Positions 50,725 to 59,758 of a DNA stretch of 64,000 bases are shown here, in pieces. The stretch lies in assembly GCA_023421135.1 (NCBI GenBank), contig JAEZUG010000052.1, positions 39,638 through 103,637 on the forward strand. The letters run 5' to 3'. The position numbers were made by a program, and so were the translations under genes. Under the pieces are notes generated by a model. That model saw nothing but the letters and a program-made list of their open reading frames with translations. It was not told the DNA's origin and did not search any database. Within the stretch, counting starts at the first letter, position 1, and each line of letters starts with the position of its first letter. This DNA comes from Candidatus Cloacimonadota bacterium. GTDB taxonomy: Bacteria > Cloacimonadota > Cloacimonadia > Cloacimonadales > Cloacimonadaceae.

Positions 50725-51840
50725 ATGGATAATGGCAGCTGTGCAGATAGCAGAGGCTTGTTTTCCGGACTCAGTGAAGAAGTGGTCGATGAACTGACCA
50801 GGGATTTGCCACGGATCAAGGTACAGCGGGGTGAATCCATTATCGCAGAACATACTCACGGAGATAGTCTCTTCTACATCTGCAAGGGAAAAGTTGAGAT
50901 CAGTAAAAGCCTGAAAGATGCAGAAACACCTCTGGCACAGCTATCCATCCTGGAACCGGGGGATTGCTTTGGAGAGATGTCCATTATCAACGATGCTCCC
51001 CGCTCTGCCACCGTGATAGCCCTGGATGACGTAGAGGTGCTGGCCATCCCCCGTAAAGTCTTCATGGATCTCACTTTCTCACATCCTGTCGTGATGTACA
51101 ACCTAATCCAGACAATCTCCGGGCGTCTGCGCAGCACTAATGACAGATTTACCGAGCTAATGAACCAGATGATCAGTAAAAACCGTCTGGAAGCCATCGG
51201 TATGGCCGCCAGCAAGATCATCCATGACCTCAAGACTCCGCTCACAGTGATAGTCCTCACTGCTCAGCTTCTGGAAAACCTCTACCCCAACAGCTCTGAA
51301 TTTACCGATAGTATTATAAAGCAAACCAAGCAAATAGATCTCCTGGTGCGGGAAATCCTCGATTTTGCCAAGAACAACGAGGGTCAGCCCATGATTCAGA
51401 AGGTGGATCTGGATCTGTTTTTCAAAGAGATCAAGACCAGCTATGGCGCATCTTTGCAAGGACGCAGGATCGAATTCATCATTGAAAACAACGTGCGAGA
51501 GTACGTTCACTTTGATGAGATGAAGATCAAGCGGGTCTTACTCAATCTTCTCCGAAATAGTTCCGAAGCCATCGCCGAAGAAGGCGAGATCAGGATTATT
51601 ACCAATCTGGCCAGCAACTGGTTACAGATCAGCGTGAGCGATAATGGCAAGGGGATTCCGGATAAGATCAAAGACGAGCTCTTTAAACCTTTTGTAACGG
51701 AAGGGAAAGCGCATGGCACCGGGCTGGGATTGGCAATATGCAAGAAGCTGGTGCAGGAGCATAAAGGCAGGTTGGAGTATATTCCCGTGCAGCCTCATGG
51801 ATGCCGTTTTGATATCCGACTTCCTCAGTCTGCTAAATAG
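50725..51840 (+). CDS. Cyclic-nucleotide-binding-domain histidine kinase, soluble
   Basis: A 371-residue fusion. Residues 10-120 form a CAP-type cyclic nucleotide domain with the phosphate-binding cassette FGEMSIINDAPRSATV (Phe82, Gly83, Glu84, Arg93). A linker helix follows, then HisKA with His167 in KIIHDLKTPLTVIV and a HATPase domain with LLNLLRNSSEAI, DNGKGIP and GTGLGLAI. There are no membrane helices, so it could read internal cAMP or cGMP or bind another effector. No response regulator is adjacent. No cyclase gene is in the window. Follows the YfhO gene in the same direction. Confidence 0.85.
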   Translation: MDNGSCADSRGLFSGLSEEVVDELTRDLPRIKVQRGESIIAEHTHGDSLFYICKGKVEISKSLKDAETPLAQLSILEPGDCFGEMSIINDAPRSATVIALDDVEVLAIPRKVFMDLTFSHPVVMYNLIQTISGRLRSTNDRFTELMNQMISKNRLEAIGMAASKIIHDLKTPLTVIVLTAQLLENLYPNSSEFTDSIIKQTKQIDLLVREILDFAKNNEGQPMIQKVDLDLFFKEIKTSYGASLQGRRIEFIIENNVREYVHFDEMKIKRVLLNLLRNSSEAIAEEGEIRIITNLASNWLQISVSDNGKGIPDKIKDELFKPFVTEGKAHGTGLGLAICKKLVQEHKGRLEYIPVQPHGCRFDIRLPQSAK

Positions 51841-52068
51841 AACGCGGATGGCCGGATCTGCGGGATAGAACTCTGAGAACCTAATTTACCTGATTTGCCT
51901 GATGATAGAACGCTGATAAAGCAGATGATTATGATTAACGCTGATTTAGCTCTTTTTCACGCAGATTACGCAGATCTTCAAGTTTAGAAATCCGGATTGG
52001 ACGTCGTGTCCATTAACCGCTTGCGGCCATCCAATATCACCATTCCACCACCTGGTTCGGCACGCATT
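51841..52068. other. Gene-free stretch before repeat copy C
   Basis: No gene is seen here. It contains degenerate direct repeats built on ACGCAGATTACGCAGATC (51959-51976) and related GCTGAT stretches, a short TGGACGTCGTGTCCA hairpin (51999-52013) and an ACCGCTTGCGG also present near 14300. These look like worn intergenic repeats. Confidence 0.35.
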
Positions 52069-52151
52069 TGAAACGCAAGTTATACCCATGTGACACGCAT
52101 GAGTTTACATGGGTGTCACATGGGTGTCTCATGGGTGTCTCATGGGTGTCG
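52069..52151 (+). repeat. Dispersed 11-bp-unit palindromic element, copy C
   Basis: Left units TGAAACGCAAG, TTATACCCATG, TGACACGCATG; loop AGTTTA (52102-52107); right units CATGGGTGTCA, CATGGGTGTCT, CATGGGTGTCT, CATGGGTGTCG. The inner unit pairs at 10 of 11 bases. AGCAGTGAGCAGTGAGCAGT follows just downstream, the reverse complement of DNA flanking copy A. Confidence 0.9.
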
Positions 52152-52254
52152 CACCTGAGAGCAGTGAGCAGTGAGCAGTTACGGAAATAAAAGCTTGTCA
52201 AAATAGCGGCTCCAGTTTCTTTGGTTCTACTAATCAATTTATGGATGGTGAAAG

Positions 52255-52449
52255 ATGTCAAGAATATGCGATATATGCGGAAAAAGCGCCCAAGTGGGCA
52301 ACAATAGAAGCCACGCTCTCAATGCTACAAAGCGTCGTTTCTATCCCAATCTGCACGAGATTCGTGCTGAGCTGAACGGTACAGTCAAGCGTGTCAAGCT
52401 TTGCAGCTCCTGCCTCAAGGCCAATAAAGTGCGCAAAGCTGTCAGTTGA
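52255..52449 (+). CDS. rpmB: 50S ribosomal protein L28
   Basis: A 64-residue ribosomal protein. It has [20 protein letters not shown] and RRFYPNL in the family pattern, with two CxxC pairs (Cys5/Cys8 and Cys50/Cys53), so it is the zinc-binding form. GGTGAAAG precedes the ATG. It stands alone; L33 (rpmG), often next to it, is absent. A terminator follows. Confidence 0.95.
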   Translation: MSRICDICGKSAQVGNNRSHALNATKRRFYPNLHEIRAELNGTVKRVKLCSSCLKANKVRKAVS

Positions 52450-52520
52450 TCACCGGGACGATATTATAAGCATATAATTATCAGAGCTGTGCATCGACCG
52501 ATGTGAGGCTCACACATTTT

Positions 52521-52554
52521 GGGAATAGCGCAGTGCTCTGTTCCCATTTTTGCA
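52521..52554 (+). terminator. Intrinsic terminator after rpmB
   Basis: GGGAATAG (52521-52528) pairs with CTGTTCCC (52538-52545, one G-T wobble), followed by ATTTTTG. It lies about 70 bases after the rpmB stop, just before the MoxR gene. Confidence 0.75.
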
Positions 52555-52578
52555 TTCTGGAATTAAAGGTGGAATCTG

Positions 52579-53565
52579 ATGCAAATAGAAGAAATTCATC
52601 GTAGAGTGCTGGATAGTTCGCAAGTTCTGGATGAGTTGCGAGCTTCCATTTCCCGGGTGATTGTCGGTCAGGATGAGATAATATCCAAGCTTATGATCGG
52701 CATTCTGGCGGGCGGACATGTGCTTGTGGAAGGTGTTCCAGGTTTGGCAAAGACTCTGATTATCAGCACTTTGGCCAAAGCCATGGAGACAAGTTTCAAA
52801 CGTATTCAATTCACTCCAGACCTACTTCCTGCCGATATCACAGGTACCTTGGTTTACAATCAGAAGACGGGAGAATTCACTGCCAAGCAGGGGCCGATTT
52901 TTGCCAATTTTATCCTGGCAGATGAGATCAACCGGGCACCTTCCAAGGTGCAATCTGCTCTTTTGGAAGCTATGCAGGAACATCAGGTAACGATTGGTGA
53001 TACCAGTTATCGTCTTCCGGAGCCCTTCTTTGTGATGGCTACCCAGAACCCGATTGAACAGGAAGGGACTTATCCTCTGCCGGAAGCGCAGGTGGATAGG
53101 TTCATGCTAAAGCTCAAGATCAAGTATCCCAGCCTGGACGAGGAACGTCTCATTCTGGATCGCATGGTTGTAGAGCAGGATATCAAGATAGATCCGGTGA
53201 TCAAGCCGGGTAACCTGGCGGAGATGCGCAAGGTAATAGATGACATCTATATGGAAGCCAAGCTGAAAGATTATATTCTGCACTTGGTGCAAGCCACGCG
53301 CCATCCGGAAAGATACCCCAGGCTAGGCAGCCTGAAAGGTCTCATCGAGTATGGAGCTTCTCCCCGTGCCGTGATCTATATGGCCAGAGCAGCCAAAGCA
53401 AATGCCTATTTGGAGCATAGAGGCTATGTGATCCCAGACGATATCAAGATGATAGGCAAGGACGTGTTGCGGCACCGCATCATCCTTTCCTATGAAGCAG
53501 AAGCGGAGCAACTCAGCCCCGAAGAGATAGTAGCCCGGATATTCGACGAGATTGAAGTTCCATAA
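52579..53565 (+). CDS. MoxR-family AAA+ ATPase
   Basis: A 328-residue AAA+ chaperone that acts with von Willebrand A proteins encoded nearby. Walker A is GVPGLAKT at residues 52-59, Walker B FILADEINRAPSKVQSALLE, sensor-1 in MATQNPIEQEGTYPLPEAQVDRF, and an arginine-rich sensor-2 part near GASPRAVIYMARAAK. It is the first gene of a seven- to eight-gene Bat-type operon. AAAGGTGGAATCTG precedes the ATG. Its last base is shared with the next ATG. Confidence 0.93.
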   Translation: MQIEEIHRRVLDSSQVLDELRASISRVIVGQDEIISKLMIGILAGGHVLVEGVPGLAKTLIISTLAKAMETSFKRIQFTPDLLPADITGTLVYNQKTGEFTAKQGPIFANFILADEINRAPSKVQSALLEAMQEHQVTIGDTSYRLPEPFFVMATQNPIEQEGTYPLPEAQVDRFMLKLKIKYPSLDEERLILDRMVVEQDIKIDPVIKPGNLAEMRKVIDDIYMEAKLKDYILHLVQATRHPERYPRLGSLKGLIEYGASPRAVIYMARAAKANAYLEHRGYVIPDDIKMIGKDVLRHRIILSYEAEAEQLSPEEIVARIFDEIEVP

Positions 53566-54461
53566 TGCAAACCCAAAGTCCTGCTGAAATACTCAAGCGG
53601 ATTCGCAAGATAGAGATTCAGACCAAGGGAGTGGTGCAGGAACTCTTTTGTGGTGAGTATCACTCCTCCTTCAAAGGTCAGGGTCTCGAGTTTGCGGAGG
53701 TACGGGAGTATCAGCCCGGAGATAGTTACAAGAGTATAGATTGGAATGTCTCTGCCCGGTTTGGCGTTCCCTATATCAAGAAGTATCAGGAAACCAGAGA
53801 GCTGAACGTTTTCTTTATCATAGACTCCAGTGCTTCTTTGGATTTTGGCACTCGGGTAGCTCTGAAACGCGAACGCCTGGCAGAGATCGCAGCAGTGCTC
53901 TCCTTTTCTGCCTTGTCCAATAATGATAAAGTGGGTCTGATAATGTATTCAGACAGGCTGGAGAAGTATCTGCCACCCAAGAAAGGCAGGAACAGCGCTC
54001 TGAAGATTCTCCGGGAGATTCTGTATCATGAATCGGGCTCTGTGAAGACAAATCTTTCCGGTGCTTTCGAATATGCCGGAAGAATGCTGCGTAAACGTTC
54101 GATTGTCTTTGTTCTCTCGGATTTCTTTGATCTGCATTACGAGAGAGAACTGAAGATTCTGGCCAAGAAGCACGATGTGATTGCCTTGCAGATCCTGGAT
54201 CAGGCTGATCTGGAGCTGCCGGATGCTGGGATCCTGGAGCTACGTGATCCCGAGACAGGCATGGCATTAACTGTAAACAGCTCTTCACCTCTAATCAGAA
54301 AGAACTACAGCCTTAGGGTGGAATCCGAACAGAAGAAGCTGCTGCAGAACCTGAAGACTATGAATGTGGATCATGTGAGAATATGCAGCAATGATGATTA
54401 TGTTCAGGCGCTGCGTCAGCTCTTCGCCAAACGTTCCCGGATAAAGGGTGGCCGAAGATAA
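53565..54461 (+). CDS. DUF58 domain protein of the MoxR/Bat operon
   Basis: A 298-residue cytoplasmic protein with the DUF58 block EYQPGDSYKSIDWNVSARFG near residue 50-69, then a degenerate von Willebrand A-like domain starting VFFIIDSSASLDFG. DUF58 proteins accompany MoxR ATPases in most bacteria and probably serve as their targets or partners. The start is coupled to the moxR end and its own end lies just before the next gene. Confidence 0.92.
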   Translation: MQTQSPAEILKRIRKIEIQTKGVVQELFCGEYHSSFKGQGLEFAEVREYQPGDSYKSIDWNVSARFGVPYIKKYQETRELNVFFIIDSSASLDFGTRVALKRERLAEIAAVLSFSALSNNDKVGLIMYSDRLEKYLPPKKGRNSALKILREILYHESGSVKTNLSGAFEYAGRMLRKRSIVFVLSDFFDLHYERELKILAKKHDVIALQILDQADLELPDAGILELRDPETGMALTVNSSSPLIRKNYSLRVESEQKKLLQNLKTMNVDHVRICSNDDYVQALRQLFAKRSRIKGGRR

Positions 54462-54462
54462 C

Positions 54463-55398
54463 ATGAACCGGATAGCCTGGCTTGTTGTTGTGTGCTTGCT
54501 GCTGGTTAGCTCAGTGCTCTCAGCGCAGATATCTCAGGAGCTGGTGGGAGTGGATTCTCTCACAGTGGGTTCACGCTTCAAACTCATGGTCAAGGCCGAT
54601 TTTGCCATAAACAAGCTGGTCATCCCGGATAGCCTGAGTGACTTTGCTGTGGTGGATAGCTATCGCAACACCAGGGACGAGGCGGTACCATTTATCGAGC
54701 TCACTATTGTGCCTTTAAAAACGGGTTCTCTCAGTTTCCCTCAGCTTGAGGTGCAACCTGTGATCTCGGCATCTTCAAAGGTCTATACGGATAGATTCAG
54801 GGTAAACGTGCTCAGTGTCCGCCCGGAGAATGACGATAAACTGAGAGACATCAAGAATCCCAAGCGTTATAAATGGCAGAAAGCCTGGTGGGTTTATCTC
54901 ATAGCTTTGTTACTTGCCCTGGCTGGTGCTGCATATCTGGTGGCAGAAAGATTACAGAACAAGACCAAGCCCAAGCGGATCGAGACCATTCAGGCTCTGG
55001 AGAAGAAGCCGCTGATTCTGCAACCCTGGGAGCTTGCTCTGCAAAACCTTGACCGCCTGCTTGCCCTACACTTGCTCCAGAAGGGAGAGGGAGTGGAGTT
55101 CCATTTCCGTCTGGCGCAGATACTCAGACAATATCTACAGCAGGTTTACCGGCTGCCGGCTCTGGAAATGACCACCCGGGAGATCAGCGATGCTCTTTCC
55201 GCACTAAAGCTGAGTCATGTGAGTGAGCTTCGGAGCTTCCTGCAGGATTGTGACCTGGTCAAATTTGCCAGGCAAGACATTGATGAGATCGGCACTGATT
55301 CCAGAGTTAGCTGGCTCCGGGGATATCTGCAGAAGCAGAACCCTTTGACTAACAGAATCTCCACACCAGAGGTAGAACATAGTGATCAGACTGGCTGA
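54463..55398 (+). CDS. Membrane protein of the Bat operon, unknown role
   Basis: A 311-residue protein with a signal peptide (MNRIAWLVVVCLLLVSSVLSA), a periplasmic beta domain (about 20-140), one membrane helix (WWVYLIALLLALAGAAYLVAE near 145-165) and a cytoplasmic helical part of about 140 residues. The plan matches the single-pass proteins, often called DUF4381-like, found between DUF58 and BatA genes. I chose ATG 54463 over GTG 54448 because it gives the signal peptide directly. Its end overlaps the next gene by 17 bases. Confidence 0.75.
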   Translation: MNRIAWLVVVCLLLVSSVLSAQISQELVGVDSLTVGSRFKLMVKADFAINKLVIPDSLSDFAVVDSYRNTRDEAVPFIELTIVPLKTGSLSFPQLEVQPVISASSKVYTDRFRVNVLSVRPENDDKLRDIKNPKRYKWQKAWWVYLIALLLALAGAAYLVAERLQNKTKPKRIETIQALEKKPLILQPWELALQNLDRLLALHLLQKGEGVEFHFRLAQILRQYLQQVYRLPALEMTTREISDALSALKLSHVSELRSFLQDCDLVKFARQDIDEIGTDSRVSWLRGYLQKQNPLTNRISTPEVEHSDQTG

Positions 55399-56377
55399 AC
55401 CCTGGTTTCTTCTGGCGTTACTCCTCGTTCCTCTCTATCTGTATCTGGAATTGAGAGTTAGGGAGAAAAGCAGGATCAGACTGCCCTTTTCCAGGCTGGA
55501 TATTCTGAGCACTCTGGTAAGACCGGGGAGATTCTGGCGCTATTTCTTCCTGGTTCTGAACTGCCTGTTAATTACCAGTTTGGCTATTGCTTTAGCAAGA
55601 CCGCAGTGGGGAAGAGGCATCCGCGATATCAGCCAGAGAGGCGTGGATATCGTGATCTCAGTGGATGTGAGTGGCTCAATGCTAGCTATGGACTTTGCTC
55701 CCGATAATCGGCTTGGAGCAGCAGTAGCTGTTGCCAAAGACTTCATAGGCAAGCGGCCTAACGATCGTTTCAGCCTGGTTGCTTTTTCCGAATACGCCAT
55801 CACTCAGAGTCCACTTACTTTCGATCATCAAGCCATGCTAAACCAGCTTGATAAACTGGAAGTCAACGCTGAAGCCTCGGGCACTGCCATAGGGATGGGC
55901 TTGGCAAAAGCTGTAGCACGGCTGCAGGATTCCAAGGCTAAGTCCAAGCTCGTTATCCTGATAACCGATGGTGTGAACAATTCCGGTGAGATCGATCCCA
56001 TCAGTGCTGCCAGGATGGCTAAGGCTCTGGGAGTGAAAGTCTATACGATCGGAGTGGGCACTAATGGCCTGGTAAATTTCCCCTTTGCTCATCCGCTCTT
56101 TGGGATTCAATATCAGAGAGTGAGGATTGAGCTGGATATAGAAACTTTGGATAAGATAGCTGAGATCACCGGTACCGGAAAGGCTGCTTTGGCCTCGGAT
56201 GCTGCTCAGTTCCGAGCCATACTACGAGAGATTGATCAGATGGAGAAGACCGAGTATCGGGTGAAGCTCAATTACAACTGGAGTGATAGATTTCAGGCTT
56301 TTCTGTGGATAGCTCTGCTCCTCCTGCTAATAGAATTATCCTTAAAGCTCCTTGTGATACCCAAGCTTCCGGAGTAG
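55382..56377 (+). CDS. BatA-like von Willebrand factor A membrane protein
   Basis: A 331-residue protein: two membrane helices near the N-terminus (residues 6-24 and 54-72), a von Willebrand A domain with the metal site DVSGSM at about 95-100 and a threonine loop around TAIGMG, and a last membrane helix (FLWIALLLLLIELSLKLL). The domain faces the periplasm or cytoplasm depending on topology. The start is GTG 55382, preceded by AGAGGTAGAAC. It pairs with the following BatB-like protein. Confidence 0.92.
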   Translation: MIRLAEPWFLLALLLVPLYLYLELRVREKSRIRLPFSRLDILSTLVRPGRFWRYFFLVLNCLLITSLAIALARPQWGRGIRDISQRGVDIVISVDVSGSMLAMDFAPDNRLGAAVAVAKDFIGKRPNDRFSLVAFSEYAITQSPLTFDHQAMLNQLDKLEVNAEASGTAIGMGLAKAVARLQDSKAKSKLVILITDGVNNSGEIDPISAARMAKALGVKVYTIGVGTNGLVNFPFAHPLFGIQYQRVRIELDIETLDKIAEITGTGKAALASDAAQFRAILREIDQMEKTEYRVKLNYNWSDRFQAFLWIALLLLLIELSLKLLVIPKLPE

Positions 56378-56381
56378 AATT

Positions 56382-57380
56382 ATGCGCTTTGCACACACTT
56401 GGGTACTATTCCTCCTTCTCCTCCTGGTTCCTTTGGCATACTTGTTATGGGTGCAAAAAGATAGAAAGCTGAAACGCTTCACAGCTTTTGCCGATGCCAG
56501 GTTCTTCTCTCACTACCTGGCCGGATTCTCACCATTTTACTCCAGTCTCAAGGTGGTATTGAGGCTAGTGGCACTGGCTATGGTCATTCTGGCAGCAGCT
56601 GGTCCTCAGTGGGACTATGAAGCATCTGAGCTGGAGACCAGCGGTCTGGACATCATTTTCTGTGTGGATATTTCCAGGAGTATGGATGCTACGGACATTG
56701 CTCCCAGCCGTTTGTCACGCGCAAAACTGCAGCTCTCCAGCTTCGTGGACGAACTTCAGGGGGATAGAATTGGCATCATTGCCTTTGCCGGGACAGCCAG
56801 CTTGGACTGCCCCCTCACAGACGATTATGAATCTGTGCAGATGGTGATTAGCAGCCTTTCCACCAATCAGGCGATCCGGATGGGCACAGATATCGGAGCT
56901 GCGTTGGATTTGGCTTCCAAGTCTTTTAACACAGGGCAGGGAAGCAAGATCCTGATCTTGATCTCCGATGGTGAAGATCTCGAAAAAGCCGCCCTCACTA
57001 AAGCCCGGAAAGTACACTCTGAGGGTATCACAATCTATAGCATGGGAGTTGGAACTGAGAACGGCACCAGAATCACCAATCCTGCCACCGGTGAGGAGAA
57101 GCTGAGCGTGTTGGATACAGCAACGCTTTCGCAGATCGCCTCAATTGGCAGCGGGCAATACTACTCCGTTAGTCCTGGTCAAAACGAGATAAAGCTTCTC
57201 TTAAGAGAGATCTACGGCAAGGAGAAAGGCTTTGTGGATGGACGCAGGGTTCACAGGCTCAAAGAGCAATATGGCTTCTTCCTGATTGGCGCTCTGCTGT
57301 TTCTGCTGTTGGAGATGCTGATCAGCCCCAACCGCAAGGATGTTAAGGTAGTAAAACCGGAGGTCTTGGATGGAGACTAA
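56382..57380 (+). CDS. BatB-like von Willebrand factor A membrane protein
   Basis: A 332-residue protein with the same plan as its neighbour: N-terminal helices (residues 8-24 and 57-73), a von Willebrand A domain whose metal site reads DISRSM at 96-101, and a C-terminal membrane helix (FFLIGALLFLLLEMLI). The second serine of the MIDAS is kept, with Arg in place of Gly at the fourth position, as is common in BatB. It starts four bases after BatA, and its end overlaps the TPR gene. Confidence 0.92.
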   Translation: MRFAHTWVLFLLLLLVPLAYLLWVQKDRKLKRFTAFADARFFSHYLAGFSPFYSSLKVVLRLVALAMVILAAAGPQWDYEASELETSGLDIIFCVDISRSMDATDIAPSRLSRAKLQLSSFVDELQGDRIGIIAFAGTASLDCPLTDDYESVQMVISSLSTNQAIRMGTDIGAALDLASKSFNTGQGSKILILISDGEDLEKAALTKARKVHSEGITIYSMGVGTENGTRITNPATGEEKLSVLDTATLSQIASIGSGQYYSVSPGQNEIKLLLREIYGKEKGFVDGRRVHRLKEQYGFFLIGALLFLLLEMLISPNRKDVKVVKPEVLDGD

Positions 57381-57987
57381 GAAGAAGCTGAGGCTTGCCG
57401 CCTGGCTGGCTCTCATCCCGCTAGTGTTTCTGCTGCTGGAGCTTCTCTTTGCACCCAAGCTTGGCCGCTCCAGCCTGGCAGAACTGCTCTTCAAACGCAA
57501 TGCCATCAACTCTGCCTCCGAGCTCTATAGGAAGAACCTCAGTGGTAATGAAGCAGATTCTGTAGCTTCGGCCAACTTTGCCAAGACTCTGTATAAAAAG
57601 GGGGAGTACAGTGCTGCACAGGATAGCCTGCAGCAACTGCTCCGTAATGAAAACCCCGGCACAGACCTACTCTATGATATGGGAAACATAGCCTTTCAAC
57701 AGGAGAAGTATCAGGAAGCGCTTGACTACTACAAACAGGCTCTCTTGCGCAATCCCGCAGACTACAACCTCAAAGCCAATTATGAACTCGCACTCAGAAA
57801 GTTGAATCAGGATAAACCTCCGCAACCAAAACCAGAAGATAATGAGGACGAGCAGAAGGAAGACCAGCCAGAGACCAGTAACCAGGAAGATATTAAAAAC
57901 CTCCTGGACGCTCTTGATCAGAAGGAATCCCTGGATCGGCAGAATCAGCAGCAAGAACAGGACAGTGGAGTTCGTAACTGGTGGTAA
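57370..57987 (+). CDS. BatC-like TPR membrane protein
   Basis: A 205-residue protein: one N-terminal membrane helix (LAAWLALIPLVFLLLELLFAP), three TPR units (about residues 60-150; YDMGNIAFQQEKYQEALDYY is the clearest), and an acidic, Gln-rich tail of about 50 residues. It fits BatC, which scaffolds the VWA proteins. The start overlaps BatB by 11 bases, and BatD follows by one base. Confidence 0.85.
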   Translation: METKKKLRLAAWLALIPLVFLLLELLFAPKLGRSSLAELLFKRNAINSASELYRKNLSGNEADSVASANFAKTLYKKGEYSAAQDSLQQLLRNENPGTDLLYDMGNIAFQQEKYQEALDYYKQALLRNPADYNLKANYELALRKLNQDKPPQPKPEDNEDEQKEDQPETSNQEDIKNLLDALDQKESLDRQNQQQEQDSGVRNWW

Positions 57988-57988
57988 G

Positions 57989-59758
57989 ATGAGACGGCTG
58001 CTTCTGGCTCTGCTCTGTTTCCTTTCATTTAGTCTGCTTATAGCTGATATCCGGGTGATGAGCTCCGTGAACCGCAGTGCAATCAGTCTGGATGATCAGT
58101 TGCAATACACTATCAGAATCAGCAGCAATTCCTCCTTGCGCCCCAAGGAACCTGCGGCTCCCAGTATAGAAGGCTTTAGCTTTCGAAACATGTATAGCAG
58201 CAGCTCTCAGCAGACCTCCTTCATCAATTTCCAGCGCAGAGTTGAGATAAGCGTTGAATACGTCTATATCTACATACCTACACGGCTAGGTCGCTTTGTG
58301 ATTCCAGCGCAGACTATAGTCGTTGATGGAAAGAGCTATAGAACTCCTGAACACGTAGTTAATGTGGTAACCGGAACCAGCACCAGAAACCCCAGATCAT
58401 ACAGTCCCAGAAGTCCTTTTGGGTGGGATGAACCGGATGTTGCGCCGGATTTTGGCCGCTCTCTGGACGATATCTTCCTGCAAAGCATTCCTGCCTCGTC
58501 AACTGTGTATAAGGGAGAGCCGGTGATCGTATCCTACTATGTCTATTCCGGTTCACCCCTGGGATCATTTCAACTGGATAATGAAGAAGACTATCCCGGC
58601 TATGGCAAATCTGTCTTTTATCAACCGGATAAGCTAGATCTGGAGCGGGTGCAGCACAACGGCCGGACTTACAACCGTGCCCTTATCAAACGCTTGGTGT
58701 TGTCTCCTCACAATGTGGGCGCTATCAAAGTTCCCGTTCTCTCCGGTTCCGCCCGTCTATACAGCCTGGGATATCAAAGCAGGACTCTCCGTTCCAGCCC
58801 ATCTCAGATCACCGTTCTACCGCTGCCGGAAACCGGCAGACCGCTGGATTTCAGTGGTGCAGTGGGCAGATTCAGAGTTTCAGAAAACCCTGGTGTCAGG
58901 CAGACAAGTGTGGGAGAAGCCATCACCTACAGCCTCATCATTGAAGGCAGAGGCAATTTCAACCAATTCCTGGTGCCCAGTCCCTCAGGGAATGCTAGGT
59001 TCCGGATCTCCAAACCCCAAGTGGCGGATAACCTCACGGCAGGTGTGGAAGGCCGCAGAACCGTTTTATACACAATCCTGCCTCAGGAGGCAGGTGCCTT
59101 CACTCTTCCTGCCATCCGCTTCAGTTGGTTCGATTCGGAGAGCGGAAGCTACAAGACTTTCGAGAGCCGTCCTCAGGAAGTAGTGGTGAAGCCTTCCAGT
59201 GTGCTGAGCCAATTCACTGAGTTTCTGGGAGGAGATAAGAGCCGCAAGATGGACGGACTGCTCCAGAAAACCAGATATCGGGATTATTCACTCTTCACTG
59301 GCAGCATCTGGTTTTGGCTGGTAGTGGTTGCAATCTTAGCAGCAGTGCTGTTTTCTGCCTATTTGGCTTATCGTGACTCTCTGAAGACCAAGAATCCAGC
59401 CCGCTATGCCAAGCTTCAGGCCGAGCAAGCTCTCAGCAAGCATTTTCTCAAGGCCAGAGAGTCTGCCCAGAGGCTTTCTCTGGATTTCTATCATCATGCC
59501 GAAGCCGGGATCATGAGCTTCCTGGCGGAACGCTACAAGCTATCCAATCGCCTTTCCAGCAAAGAAAAAATGGATCAACTCACCGAGCTGGGCATCCGTG
59601 AAGATATTCGAGACAAGCTGGATCTCTTCCTGGCACACTGCCTTGAAGCAAAGTATATGCCGGTTGAAGCTGACGCCGCCAGTATTAGTGACGATCTGAA
59701 GCGCCTGGAAGAGCTGGTGAGGCTGTTGGTGGACAGCAAGCGGAGTAAACTCACATGA
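57989..59758 (+). CDS. BatD-like oxygen-tolerance protein
   Basis: A 589-residue protein with a signal peptide (MRRLLLALLCFLSFSLLIA), several immunoglobulin-like beta domains (DDQLQYTIRIS, VGEAITYSLIIEGRGNF, LPQEAGAFTLPAI), a membrane helix (IWFWLVVVAILAAVLFSAYLA near residue 445-465) and a cytoplasmic helical end. These match BatD, linked to stress and oxygen tolerance in Bacteroidetes. An earlier in-frame start (57842) lies inside BatC. Its stop overlaps the next ATG. Confidence 0.9.
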   Translation: MRRLLLALLCFLSFSLLIADIRVMSSVNRSAISLDDQLQYTIRISSNSSLRPKEPAAPSIEGFSFRNMYSSSSQQTSFINFQRRVEISVEYVYIYIPTRLGRFVIPAQTIVVDGKSYRTPEHVVNVVTGTSTRNPRSYSPRSPFGWDEPDVAPDFGRSLDDIFLQSIPASSTVYKGEPVIVSYYVYSGSPLGSFQLDNEEDYPGYGKSVFYQPDKLDLERVQHNGRTYNRALIKRLVLSPHNVGAIKVPVLSGSARLYSLGYQSRTLRSSPSQITVLPLPETGRPLDFSGAVGRFRVSENPGVRQTSVGEAITYSLIIEGRGNFNQFLVPSPSGNARFRISKPQVADNLTAGVEGRRTVLYTILPQEAGAFTLPAIRFSWFDSESGSYKTFESRPQEVVVKPSSVLSQFTEFLGGDKSRKMDGLLQKTRYRDYSLFTGSIWFWLVVVAILAAVLFSAYLAYRDSLKTKNPARYAKLQAEQALSKHFLKARESAQRLSLDFYHHAEAGIMSFLAERYKLSNRLSSKEKMDQLTELGIREDIRDKLDLFLAHCLEAKYMPVEADAASISDDLKRLEELVRLLVDSKRSKLT

